A program made the position numbers and the translations under genes. A DNA stretch of 6,187 nt, taken from positions 1-6,187 of the forward strand of contig JANNPN010000128.1 of NCBI GenBank assembly GCA_031400185.1. The letters are read 5' to 3'. The notes under the pieces were generated by a model that saw only the letters and a program-made list of their open reading frames with translations, made no database searches and had not been told where the DNA came from. Below, one piece after another: positions 1-6,187 of this stretch (the first letter of the stretch is position 1; each line of letters starts with the position of its first letter). Origin of the DNA: UTPRO1 sp031400185. Its GTDB lineage: Bacteria; Desulfobacterota; Binatia; UTPRO1.

Positions 1-1
1 G

Positions 2-748
2 GCCGTGCTCGCGTTTCCGCCCGAGGCCCGGGCCCCGCTCGCCGCGGCGGCGGCCGACGACACGGTCAAGGCGGTGCGCGTGAAAGCGGGCCGGGTGCTC
101 GCGGCGCTGCCGTCCGACGCGGTGCCGGAAGGGGCGGACGCGAGCCGGCGCGCGATACGCGAATACCTCGCGTCGGAGCGCGCCGTCGGCGCGCGGCCGG
201 AAGCGCACCTGAACCTCGGGATCGTCGCCGCCGAGCGCGGTGACGGCGCCGAGGCGGAAGCGGAGTACCGCACGGCCATCCGCCGCGACCCGAGCTTCAC
301 CCCGGCGTACGTGAACCTCGCCGACCTCTACCGCGCGGCCGGGCGCGAGACGGACGCGGCCCACGTCATCGCCGACGGGCTCGCCGCGGTGCCGAACGAG
401 CCGAGCCTGCTGCACGCGCTCGGGTTGCAGCGGGTCCGGGAAGGGCGGAGCGCCGACGCGCTCCCGCTCTTGCAGCGTGCCGCCGACGGCCGTCCCGCGG
501 ACCCGCGCTTCGCCTACGTCTACGGCGTCGCGTTGCACTCGGCCGGCCGCGTCGACGAGGCGACGCGCGTGCTGGCCGACGCCCTCGCTCGGGCGCCGTA
601 CGATCCGGCGCTGCTCTCGGCGCTCGCCGCGTTCGAGCACGACGCCGGCCGGCGCGCAGCGGCGCTCGGCTATGCGCGCCGGCTCGCCGCGGTCGCGCCC
701 GACGACCCGAGCGTTCGCGGCCTCGTCCGCGAGCTCGGGGGCGAGTGA
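2..748 (+). CDS. TPR-repeat protein, C-terminal part (probable HEAT/TPR tail of a multihaem cytochrome-type protein)
   Basis: The frame is open at the left edge, so this is the 3' part of a longer gene; the GTG at 5 is unlikely to be the true start. Residues about 10-36 (counted from that GTG) read like a HEAT-type helical repeat, with the pattern DDTVKAVRVKAGRVLA. From about residue 65 to 234 come roughly five consecutive 34-residue TPR units, shown by AHLNLGIVAAERGD, AYVNLADLYRAAGR, LLHALGLQRVREGR, FAYVYGVALHSAGR and LLSALAAFEHDAGR. TPRs are protein-interaction scaffolds. HEAT repeats followed by TPRs with this wording, including YVYGVALHSAG, recall proteins that have a multihaem c-type cytochrome domain at the N-terminus; that domain would lie upstream and cannot be seen here. 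The protein ends in LGGE at a TGA. The TPR call is firm and the cytochrome link is inference from memory of the family. Confidence 0.85.
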   Translation, partial: AVLAFPPEARAPLAAAAADDTVKAVRVKAGRVLAALPSDAVPEGADASRRAIREYLASERAVGARPEAHLNLGIVAAERGDGAEAEAEYRTAIRRDPSFTPAYVNLADLYRAAGRETDAAHVIADGLAAVPNEPSLLHALGLQRVREGRSADALPLLQRAADGRPADPRFAYVYGVALHSAGRVDEATRVLADALARAPYDPALLSALAAFEHDAGRRAAALGYARRLAAVAPDDPSVRGLVRELGGE

Positions 749-775
749 GCCGGCGTTCACCCGCGCGCGCCACGT

Positions 776-795
776 GATCGCGAACCAGCGCGATC
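776..795. terminator. Candidate bidirectional terminator hairpin
   Basis: A perfect 7-bp inverted repeat (GATCGCG / CGCGATC) with a 6-nt loop lies between the TPR stop codon at 748 and the convergent BatD-like stop codon at 799-801. The position suits a shared terminator. No clear T-run follows on either strand, so intrinsic termination is uncertain. Confidence 0.35.
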
Positions 796-798
796 CGT

Positions 799-984
799 TC
801 AGGGGTTGAGGGGCGGCAAGGCGTCGTGGGCGGTCGCCTCGGCGGCGCTCTGGAGGCGGCGACGGGCGTCCGGAAGCCGACGGGACAGCTCGTCGCTGGA
901 GAACGCTCCCGGCGCGCCGGCGCCGTAGAGCGCGCCGGCAAGCGCGACGAGCTCGCGGGCGAGCACGGGCGGACTGACCGTCGA
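799..984 (-). pseudogene. Remnant of a BatD-like protein, C-terminus only
   Basis: About 60 residues on the minus strand read like real protein rather than antisense noise. They include ARELVALAGALYG, FSSDELSRRL and a terminal ALPPLNP followed by TGA. An ALYG motif, then a short helical stretch, then a terminal LPPLYP or LPPLNP is how I remember the C-terminus of BatD, the membrane protein at the end of MoxR-DUF58-BatA-BatB-BatD operons. Going upstream on this strand the similarity stops near 980, where the frame becomes simple antisense of vapB, and no start codon suits it. The minus strand is also the strand of moxR at 1720-2704, and BatD is expected downstream of moxR. I infer the leftover 3' end of a deleted or interrupted gene. 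The family match is from memory, and a chance open frame in GC-rich DNA is the alternative. Confidence 0.45.
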
Positions 985-1009
985 CAGGATGCTGGGTTTC
1001 TGGGAATAT
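981..1009 (+). promoter_or_regulatory. Candidate vapBC promoter, possibly giving a leaderless mRNA
   Basis: TCGACA at 981-986 matches the -35 consensus TTGACA at five of six bases. After a 17-bp spacer, GAATAT at 1004-1009 is a weak -10 (three of six). A start site about 7 nt downstream would fall on the GTG at 1016, and no good Shine-Dalgarno sequence precedes that GTG. A leaderless transcript is therefore possible. The match is modest. Confidence 0.3.
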
Positions 1010-1015
1010 GGGGAC

Positions 1016-1255
1016 GTGAAAACCACAAAGACGACGCTCGAGCTGCCTGACGAGCTGATGCGACGCGTGAAGCTCCGCGCGGTGCATCGCGCGCAAAAAT
1101 TGAAGGATACCATCGCGCAGCTGCTCGAGATCGGCATGAGCGCGGCAGGCGACGTCGAAAGAGCGACGCGCCCGCCAAAGCCGGTGCGGTTGAAAGGCCG
1201 CCGGCGTCTCGACATGCACGACATCGAGGCGGCGATCGGCGCCGGCCGCGAATAG
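1016..1255 (+). CDS. vapB: VapB-type antitoxin (ribbon-helix-helix)
   Basis: This 79-residue protein is the probable antitoxin partner of the PIN toxin that follows 9 nt later. Residues 1-41 have the ribbon-helix-helix layout: a short strand (TTKTTLEL), then P11-D12-E13 capping helix A, then a second helix ending LLEIGM. RHH domains dimerise and bind operator DNA, so autorepression of the pair is expected. Residues 42-79 form a charged, probably flexible tail (KPVRLKGRRR, then DMHDIEAAI), the sort of segment that wraps the toxin and blocks its active site. I chose the GTG at 1016 because family members begin with the strand directly. An in-frame ATG at 989 would add nine unrelated residues, and its purine-rich AGG abuts the start codon too closely. 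The gene is more A-rich locally (GTGAAAACCACAAAG, GCGCAAAAATTGAAG) than its neighbours, consistent with acquisition by transfer. Confidence 0.85.
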   Translation: MKTTKTTLELPDELMRRVKLRAVHRAQKLKDTIAQLLEIGMSAAGDVERATRPPKPVRLKGRRRLDMHDIEAAIGAGRE

Positions 1256-1264
1256 CGTCGTCCC

Positions 1265-1663
1265 GTGATTCTCGTCGACACGAACGTCCTCGTCTATCTC
1301 CTGATCGAGGGCGACTGCACGGCATCGGCGCGGGCGCTCTACCAGCGCGACTCCGACTGGCGCAGCGAAGCGTTTCTCCTCGTCGAGCTCTCGAACGTCC
1401 TTGCCACCTTTGTTCGGAGCGGCGCGCTGACGCTGGCGCAGGGCCAACGCCTCCTTGCCGACGCACAGGTGCGGATGCCGGCGCTCTCGTCCGTGTCGCA
1501 TGCCCAGGCCCTTGCGACCGCCGGGGAGTTCGGACTGTCCGCCTACGACGCCCGGTTCATCGCGCTCGCGCGTGAGCTTCGCGTCAAGCTCGTGACCGAA
1601 GATGGCAAGCTCCGCGCGGCCGTCCCCGAGTGGACGGTCTCTCTCGAGCACGCGACGGTCTGA
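1265..1663 (+). CDS. vapC: VapC-type toxin, PIN-domain ribonuclease
   Basis: This 132-residue protein is a complete PIN-domain toxin, predicted to be a Mg2+-dependent endoribonuclease that cleaves RNA, in the best-studied VapCs tRNA or rRNA. The acidic active-site residues are all in place: D5 in MILVDTNVLVY, E41 in LLVELSNVL, D95 in LSAYDARFIALA and D113 in LVTEDGKLR. The length is typical of the family. The GTG start places MILVDTN at the N-terminus exactly as in homologues. It lies 9 nt after the vapB stop codon without a clear Shine-Dalgarno sequence, which suggests translational coupling. No lesion is visible, so the pair looks functional. It converges on moxR, whose restored stop codon lies 56 nt beyond. 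Its RNA target cannot be predicted from sequence. Confidence 0.92.
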   Translation: MILVDTNVLVYLLIEGDCTASARALYQRDSDWRSEAFLLVELSNVLATFVRSGALTLAQGQRLLADAQVRMPALSSVSHAQALATAGEFGLSAYDARFIALARELRVKLVTEDGKLRAAVPEWTVSLEHATV

Positions 1664-1680
1664 GAGCGTCACGTGCGCTC
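1664..1680. terminator. Weak hairpin between convergent vapC and moxR
   Basis: GAGCG at 1664-1668 pairs with CGCTC at 1676-1680 around a 7-nt loop that contains a CACGTG palindrome. It starts directly after the vapC TGA and lies between the two convergent stop codons. The stem is only 5 bp and no T-run follows, so termination is tentative. Confidence 0.2.
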
Positions 1681-1719
1681 CCGACCTTCTCGTCCGGCGT
1701 CCGCGCATGCTGGTCCGCG

Positions 1720-2704
<985 letters not shown>

Positions 2705-2709
2705 GCGCG

Positions 2710-3213
2710 TCAGCTCATCGGCGTCATCTTTTGCATGACGTCGTCGAGGTTGAAGCTCGCCGGCTTCTGCCGGATCGGGAACTCCTTGAAGCTCTCCATC
2801 CACTTGGCGACGATCGCTTGCGTCGGCACGACGACGAACGCCCGGTGGAAGAACCAGTCTTCGTACTCGATGGACTCGGGCCCGCGCTCGAAGGGGTCGG
2901 AGCGCAGATTGAAGAGGAGCGGCGTTCGCAGGTTGGTGAACTCGTTCCGCCAGACGCCGATGCCGGTGTGCTCCTGCGCTTTGAAAACGACCCTCCAGTC
3001 CTGCACGCGGACGGCCACGAGCTCGCCGTCGTCGTTCTAGTAGAGGAACTCCTGGCGCGGGGACGCCTTCCCCTCGCCCTTGAAGAACGGCATGAGGTTG
3101 TAGCCGTCGAGGTGGAGGATGTTGGGCTTCTTCGCCGGCGCTTGCGCGCCCGCCGTCGAGACGAGGCAGAGCACGAGGAAAGCTGCAATGGACCACGATC
3201 GGGCGAGCCGCAT
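2710..3213 (-). pseudogene. Arylsulfatase pseudogene: signal peptide joined to C-terminal tail, catalytic core deleted, amber codon
   Basis: The first 33 codons encode a Sec signal peptide (MRLARSWSIAAFLVLCLVSTAGA) and the start of a sulfatase, AKKPNIL, which in intact family members leads into the metal-binding GDD segment. At about 3114/3115 the sequence jumps in frame to HLDGYNLMPFF, which belongs near the C-terminus of the same family (about 500 residues). It continues through FLY, WRVVFK, LFNLRSDPFE and KEFPIRQKPASFNLD to the TGA at 2710-2712. The core with the formylglycine cysteine motif and all metal ligands is absent. At 3037-3039 a TAG stands where homologues have the Trp codon of YWNDDG, a one-base change from TGG. 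Even the shortened frame is therefore stopped after 58 residues. The start is set by an AGGAGG 7 nt upstream. Identification rests on memory of this arylsulfatase family but the matching tail is long and specific. Confidence 0.85.
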
Positions 3214-3220
3214 GGAGTTC

Positions 3221-3226
3221 CCTCCT
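3221..3226 (-). promoter_or_regulatory. Strong ribosome binding site of the sulfatase pseudogene
   Basis: A perfect AGGAGG on the minus strand lies 7 nt before the ATG at 3213. It fixes that start over an in-frame ATG at 3243. A preserved strong site on a dead gene suggests recent decay. Confidence 0.7.
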
Positions 3227-3259
3227 CGGCGCCGCAATGTCACACGCAGTTTTCGGACG

Positions 3260-3901
3260 CTAGCGTGGTCCCCAGCGCTGGAGCGCCGCGCGCGTCCGCC
3301 AGTTGAAACGGATGGCGAGGAGGCGGAGCACGAACGTGACGGCGATCGCCGCGCCGCTCGCGGGCTCGACCGCGACGCCGAGCGACACGCGCGTCACGAG
3401 GAACGTCGCGCAGCCGCCGAGAGCGGCGAGCATGTAGAACTGCCCAGGCCGGAAGACGAGCGGCTCGCTCCCGGCGAGGAGGTCGCGGAGGATGCCGCCG
3501 CCGGTCGCGTTGCTGAGCCCGGCCAGGAGGGCGGCGAGCGGCTGGAGCCCGGCGTCGAGCGCCTTCTGGGCGCCGACCACGGCGTAGACCCCGAGGCCGA
3601 GCGCGTCGACGGCGGCGAACAGGTGCTCGAAGCTCGTGCCGCGCCGGAACGACAGGACTCCGACCGCCGCACCGAGCGCGACGACGCCCAGGTAGCGCGA
3701 GTCCTGCACGGCCGCGGGCGGCCCTCCGGCGATGAACACCACGTCCCGCAGCAGACCGCCGCCGACGCCGGCGACGAGCGCCAGGAAGAACACGCCGACG
3801 TAGTCGTAGCCCTTGCGGATCGCGACCCAGGCGCCGGTGACCGCGAACAGCAGGGTTGCCGAGAAGTCGAGCCAGATCGGCAGGACGAAGTGCGGGGTCA
3901 C
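3260..3901 (-). CDS. TRIC/UPF0126-family inner-membrane protein (putative cation channel)
   Basis: This 213-residue integral membrane protein belongs to the family once called UPF0126. Bacterial and archaeal members were later recognised as trimeric monovalent-cation channels related to animal TRIC. The protein is built as two similar three-helix halves plus a last helix. The duplicated signature is clear: AGVGGGLLRD at about residues 44-53 and NATGGGILRD at about 131-140. Hydrophobic segments begin at about residues 5, 34, 70, 92, 120, 154 and 180, seven in all. The start is the GTG that overlaps the phosphatase stop codon in a GTGA, giving translational coupling. The length is normal for the family and no lesion is visible. 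The ion carried and the physiological role are not predictable here. Confidence 0.88.
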   Translation of the reverse strand: MTPHFVLPIWLDFSATLLFAVTGAWVAIRKGYDYVGVFFLALVAGVGGGLLRDVVFIAGGPPAAVQDSRYLGVVALGAAVGVLSFRRGTSFEHLFAAVDALGLGVYAVVGAQKALDAGLQPLAALLAGLSNATGGGILRDLLAGSEPLVFRPGQFYMLAALGGCATFLVTRVSLGVAVEPASGAAIAVTFVLRLLAIRFNWRTRAALQRWGPR

Positions 3902-4887
3902 TCGAAGCCGAAGACCTTCTTCCAGTCGCGCGCCATGTCGACGACGACCCAGTCTTTCGCGGTCGCCTCGTCGAGCGCCTTGTCGAGCTTGCCGATGCTG
4001 GACGCGCGGTCGTAGGCCCACTCGCGCTTCGCGTCGGTATGACGGACGAGCCCGACGAAGCGCGTGCCGGCGCCGCCGGCCGTCCACTCGAGCATTTGTT
4101 GGTCGCCATCGGAGTTTCCGAAGGCGAGGAGCGGACGGCGGCCGATGAAGCGGTTGATCCCCGAGGGTTTTCCGGGCCCGTCGTCGATGAACTCGACCTT
4201 CGGCTCCTTCAGCAGCACGGGCCCGTTCGGCCGGAGCTCGAACGTGGTGACGCCGCTCGAGCCGATGACCTGCTCGGGCGGGATGCCGTACGCTCGTTCC
4301 GCCCAGGCGCGCATGAACTCGACCCCGCCGCCCGAGACGATGAAGGTCTTGAACCCCTTCTCGCGGAGGTAGGCCAGGAGCTCGACCATCGGTTGGTAGG
4401 TCAGCTCGGTGTAGCGCTGCTTGAAGCGCGGATGCCGGGCGGTCGCGGTCCACGCGCCGACGGTCTTCGCGAACTCCTCGGTCGTCATGCCCGCGTGCGT
4501 CACGGCAAGGATCTCGAGCACCGCCTTCTCGCCCTGCGCGAGCGTGCCCTTCACGTCGCCCGTCAGTAGCGTTTTGAACGGCTCCGTGGTCTTCCACTCC
4601 GGATGCTCGGGCGCCATCGCCTTCACCCGGTCGAGCGCGAAGGCGAGCTGGAAGTAGAATGGCTGCTCGGCCCACAGGGTGCCGTCGTTGTCGAAGACGG
4701 CGATGCGCTCGGCGGGCGGCACGAAATTCTTGTTGCCGGTGGTCGTGACGGCGTCGACGAACCCGACCAGCCGCTGTTTCACCGGCCCCTCGTTCCACGA
4801 GGGCAACGACTCGGCGCGGCTCGTTGCCGGCCAGGCGAGGATGGCGACGAGGGCGATCGCTAGGCGACGCAGCGCACGTGACGGCAT
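3898..4887 (-). CDS. Secreted HAD-superfamily phosphatase
   Basis: This 329-residue protein begins with a Sec signal peptide (about residues 1-25, RRLAIALVAILAWPATSRA), so the enzyme is predicted to be periplasmic. The four haloacid-dehalogenase motifs are present. Motif I is FDNDGTLW with nucleophile D66 and acid/base D68. Motif II is FIVSGGG with S185. A likely motif III lysine is K240 (GKPSGINRFIG). Motif IV is FGNSDGDQQM with D260 and D262. This points to a Mg2+-dependent phosphomonoesterase with a helical cap between motifs I and II, close to phosphoserine-phosphatase-like HADs; the substrate is unknown. The ATG at 4887 is chosen because it starts the signal peptide and has AAAGGAG 5 nt upstream; a longer frame to 5046 adds unrelated residues. 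It is first in the minus-strand gene run and overlaps the TRIC gene by 4 nt. Confidence 0.9.
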   Translation of the reverse strand: MPSRALRRLAIALVAILAWPATSRAESLPSWNEGPVKQRLVGFVDAVTTTGNKNFVPPAERIAVFDNDGTLWAEQPFYFQLAFALDRVKAMAPEHPEWKTTEPFKTLLTGDVKGTLAQGEKAVLEILAVTHAGMTTEEFAKTVGAWTATARHPRFKQRYTELTYQPMVELLAYLREKGFKTFIVSGGGVEFMRAWAERAYGIPPEQVIGSSGVTTFELRPNGPVLLKEPKVEFIDDGPGKPSGINRFIGRRPLLAFGNSDGDQQMLEWTAGGAGTRFVGLVRHTDAKREWAYDRASSIGKLDKALDEATAKDWVVVDMARDWKKVFGFE

Positions 4888-4892
4888 GAGTT

Positions 4893-4899
4893 CTCCTTT
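4893..4899 (-). promoter_or_regulatory. Ribosome binding site of the HAD phosphatase
   Basis: AAAGGAG on the minus strand lies 5 nt before the ATG at 4887 and decides this start over the longer open frame that reaches 5046. Confidence 0.65.
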
Positions 4900-5021
4900 C
4901 CGGTGGTGAGGGGGTCGATAGCGGGTCGTGCCGGTGCGTCGCAACCGCCCCGTCGGTGATGAACGAGACGTGGATGAAGCCGACGTTGCAGCCGTGTCGT
5001 CGCGTCGATTGTGCCGAGTTC

Positions 5022-5044
5022 GCCGCGCTGATATCCCGCGCGGC
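5022..5044. repeat. Inverted repeat in the divergent intergenic region
   Basis: GCCGCGC (5022-5028) and GCGCGGC (5038-5044) form a perfect 7-bp inverted repeat around a 9-nt AT-richer centre, TGATATCCC. It ends 17 nt before the Shine-Dalgarno sequence of the DUF3300 gene. It could be an operator covering the -10 region (TATCCC at 5032-5037, with a poor TTGTGC -35 at 5009-5014) or a hairpin in the mRNA leader. I see no other recognisable signal in the 186-nt region between 4888 and 5073, which must hold the promoters for both directions. Confidence 0.4.
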
Positions 5045-5061
5045 AAACGTCACCCGCCAAC

Positions 5062-5066
5062 GGAGG
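5062..5066 (+). promoter_or_regulatory. Ribosome binding site of the DUF3300 gene
   Basis: GGAGG, extended as GGAGGTGA, lies 7 nt before the ATG at 5074 and fixes that start. Confidence 0.75.
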
Positions 5067-5073
5067 TGAGGTC

Positions 5074-6187
5074 ATGACGCATCGAAGCAGGTGGCGAGCG
5101 GTGCTCGCCGTCGCCGTGCTCGCGACGGCGTTCGCAGGAACGACGGCGTGGGCAGCCGAGGACAAGCCCGACTTTCCGCCGGCGCAGCTCGAGCAGATGG
5201 TGGCGCCGATCGCGCTCTATCCCGATCCGCTCGTGACGACGATCCTCATGGCGGCGACCTACCCGCTCGAGGTGGTGCAGGCCGATCGCTGGGTGAAGGC
5301 CAATCCCAGCCTGAAGGGCGCGGCGCTCGACGAGGCGGTGAAGAAGCAGTCGTGGGACGACAGCGTCAAGTCGCTCACCAAGACTCCCGAGGTCTTGGCG
5401 CGGATGTCGAAGAACCTCGACTGGACCTCCGACCTCGGCGACGCCTTCCTCGACCAGCAGCACGCCGTGCTCGACGCGGTGCAACGCATGCGGCAGAAAG
5501 CCGACGACGCCGGCAATCTGAAGACGACGCAGCAGCAACAGGTCGTCGTGGAGAAAGAGGTCATCAGGATCGTGCCGGCCGATCCCCAGGTGATCTACGT
5601 GCCGACCTACAGCGCGCCGGTCGTGTACGGATCGGCCTGGTCGTACCCGAGCTACTACTACCCGCCGATGTACACCTATCCGCCGGGCTATGTGGCGGCG
5701 GCGAGCGCGATCTCGTTCGGCGTCGGCGTCGCGGTCGGCGCGGCGGTCTGGGGCAACACCAACTGGCACGGCGGCGGCTGCTATTGGGGCGGCGGCTGGG
5801 GCGGAAACAACGACGTCGACATCGACTTCAACCGCAACGTCAACAACAACTTCAACCGCAACAACGTCAATCGCAACAACATCAATAGCGGCAATCGGAA
5901 TTGGCAGCACAACGCCGAGCATCGCCGCGGCGTCTCGTATCGGAACGACAAGGTGAGCCAGCGCTATCAGGGCGCGCAGGCGACCCAGCGCCGCGACATG
6001 AACCGTCAGCAGGCGCGCGGCTACGAGCGGCAGGGCAGTCTCGGGGATCACCAGCGCGGCGGCGGGGCGGAGCGCGCTGGGACGCGGCAGGCGAGCGCGG
6101 CAAATCGCGGCGGCGGTCGGCAGGCTCCGAGCGCGCGCCAGCAGGGCGGGTCGCGGGGCGGCGGCGCGGGCGCGTTCGGCGGCGGCG
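5074..6187 (+). CDS. DUF3300 domain protein, secreted, cut off by the right edge
   Basis: The frame is open from the ATG to the right edge (371 codons) with no stop codon, so the C-terminus is outside the window. Residues 1-28 form a Sec signal peptide (VLAVAVLATAF, then AWA). The DUF3300 domain follows at about 35-185, opening with the family hallmark AQLEQMVAPIALYPDPL and ATYPLEVVQADRW, and including WDDSVKSLTKTPEVLARM and VIYVPTYSAPVVYG. Then come a Tyr/Pro-rich stretch (185-206), a small-residue hydrophobic segment (208-226), a Gly/Trp patch (229-244), an Asn-rich run with repeated NRN units (247-276) and a Gln/Arg/Gly-rich disordered tail. The family's function is unknown; E. coli YacH is a member as far as I recall. 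The signal peptide and layout suggest an envelope protein. It is divergent from the HAD phosphatase across 186 nt. In other genomes I recall DUF3300 followed by DUF2950, which would lie just beyond the window. Confidence 0.92.
   Translation, partial: MTHRSRWRAVLAVAVLATAFAGTTAWAAEDKPDFPPAQLEQMVAPIALYPDPLVTTILMAATYPLEVVQADRWVKANPSLKGAALDEAVKKQSWDDSVKSLTKTPEVLARMSKNLDWTSDLGDAFLDQQHAVLDAVQRMRQKADDAGNLKTTQQQQVVVEKEVIRIVPADPQVIYVPTYSAPVVYGSAWSYPSYYYPPMYTYPPGYVAAASAISFGVGVAVGAAVWGNTNWHGGGCYWGGGWGGNNDVDIDFNRNVNNNFNRNNVNRNNINSGNRNWQHNAEHRRGVSYRNDKVSQRYQGAQATQRRDMNRQQARGYERQGSLGDHQRGGGAERAGTRQASAANRGGGRQAPSARQQGGSRGGGAGAFGGG

Noticed and set aside
366..1466. A 366-codon minus-strand open frame opposite the TPR gene and vapBC.
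   Set aside because: It is almost all Arg, Ala, Pro and Ser with no domain, as expected for antisense of GC-rich genes.
989..1713. A 7-bp direct repeat, ATGCTGG at 989-995 and 1707-1713, flanking vapBC like a target-site duplication.
   Set aside because: Seven bases can recur by chance over this distance, there are no terminal inverted repeats and no transposase or integrase.
3037..3039. TAG in the sulfatase as a recoded or suppressed codon.
   Set aside because: It replaces an ordinary conserved Trp, no recoding signal is visible, and the catalytic core is missing anyway. A nonsense mutation is simpler.
5050..6051. A 333-codon open frame on the minus strand opposite DUF3300, rich in Val, Ala, Arg and His.
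   Set aside because: It is an antisense shadow of high-GC coding sequence. The plus strand has the signal peptide, the DUF3300 hallmark and a strong ribosome binding site.

Overview
This is a GC-rich window with the codon habits of a Gram-negative bacterium, with almost every third codon position G or C. Several products carry Sec signal peptides and look periplasmic or envelope-associated. The gene set (HEAT/TPR tail of a probable multihaem cytochrome protein, DUF3300, a TRIC-type channel, an arylsulfatase and MoxR) suggests a high-GC proteobacterial or deltaproteobacterial-type lineage such as Myxococcota or Binatota. That assignment is a guess from gene content only.

Layout, left to right. 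(1) 2-748 (+) is the 3' end of a TPR protein that begins outside the window. (2) 799-984 (-) is a short coding-like remnant resembling the C-terminus of BatD. (3) 1016-1663 (+) is a complete vapBC toxin-antitoxin pair. (4) 1720-2704 (-) is a MoxR AAA+ ATPase gene that is complete in content but broken by two apparent single-base losses. (5) 2710-3213 (-) is an arylsulfatase pseudogene. It keeps the signal peptide and the C-terminal tail, but the whole catalytic core is missing and a TAG replaces a Trp codon. (6) 3260-3901 (-) is a TRIC/UPF0126 membrane protein. (7) 3898-4887 (-) is a secreted HAD-family phosphatase. (8) 4888-5073 is a divergent intergenic region. (9) 5074 to the right edge (+) is a DUF3300 protein that runs off the window.

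The minus-strand genes HAD, TRIC, sulfatase and moxR are spaced like one operon: a 4-nt GTGA overlap, then 46 nt, then 5 nt. Its upstream half looks functional and its downstream half looks decayed. MoxR operons commonly continue into DUF58, BatA, BatB and BatD genes. Here the sequence between moxR and the BatD-like tail is instead a vapBC cassette of about 0.65 kb on the opposite strand. The most interesting reading is therefore a decaying or remodelled MoxR-Bat locus in which vapBC sits where the rest of the operon should be. Assembly or sequencing error is the main alternative for the frameshifts and the deletion. I found no RNA genes, CRISPR array, insertion sequence or clear att site.
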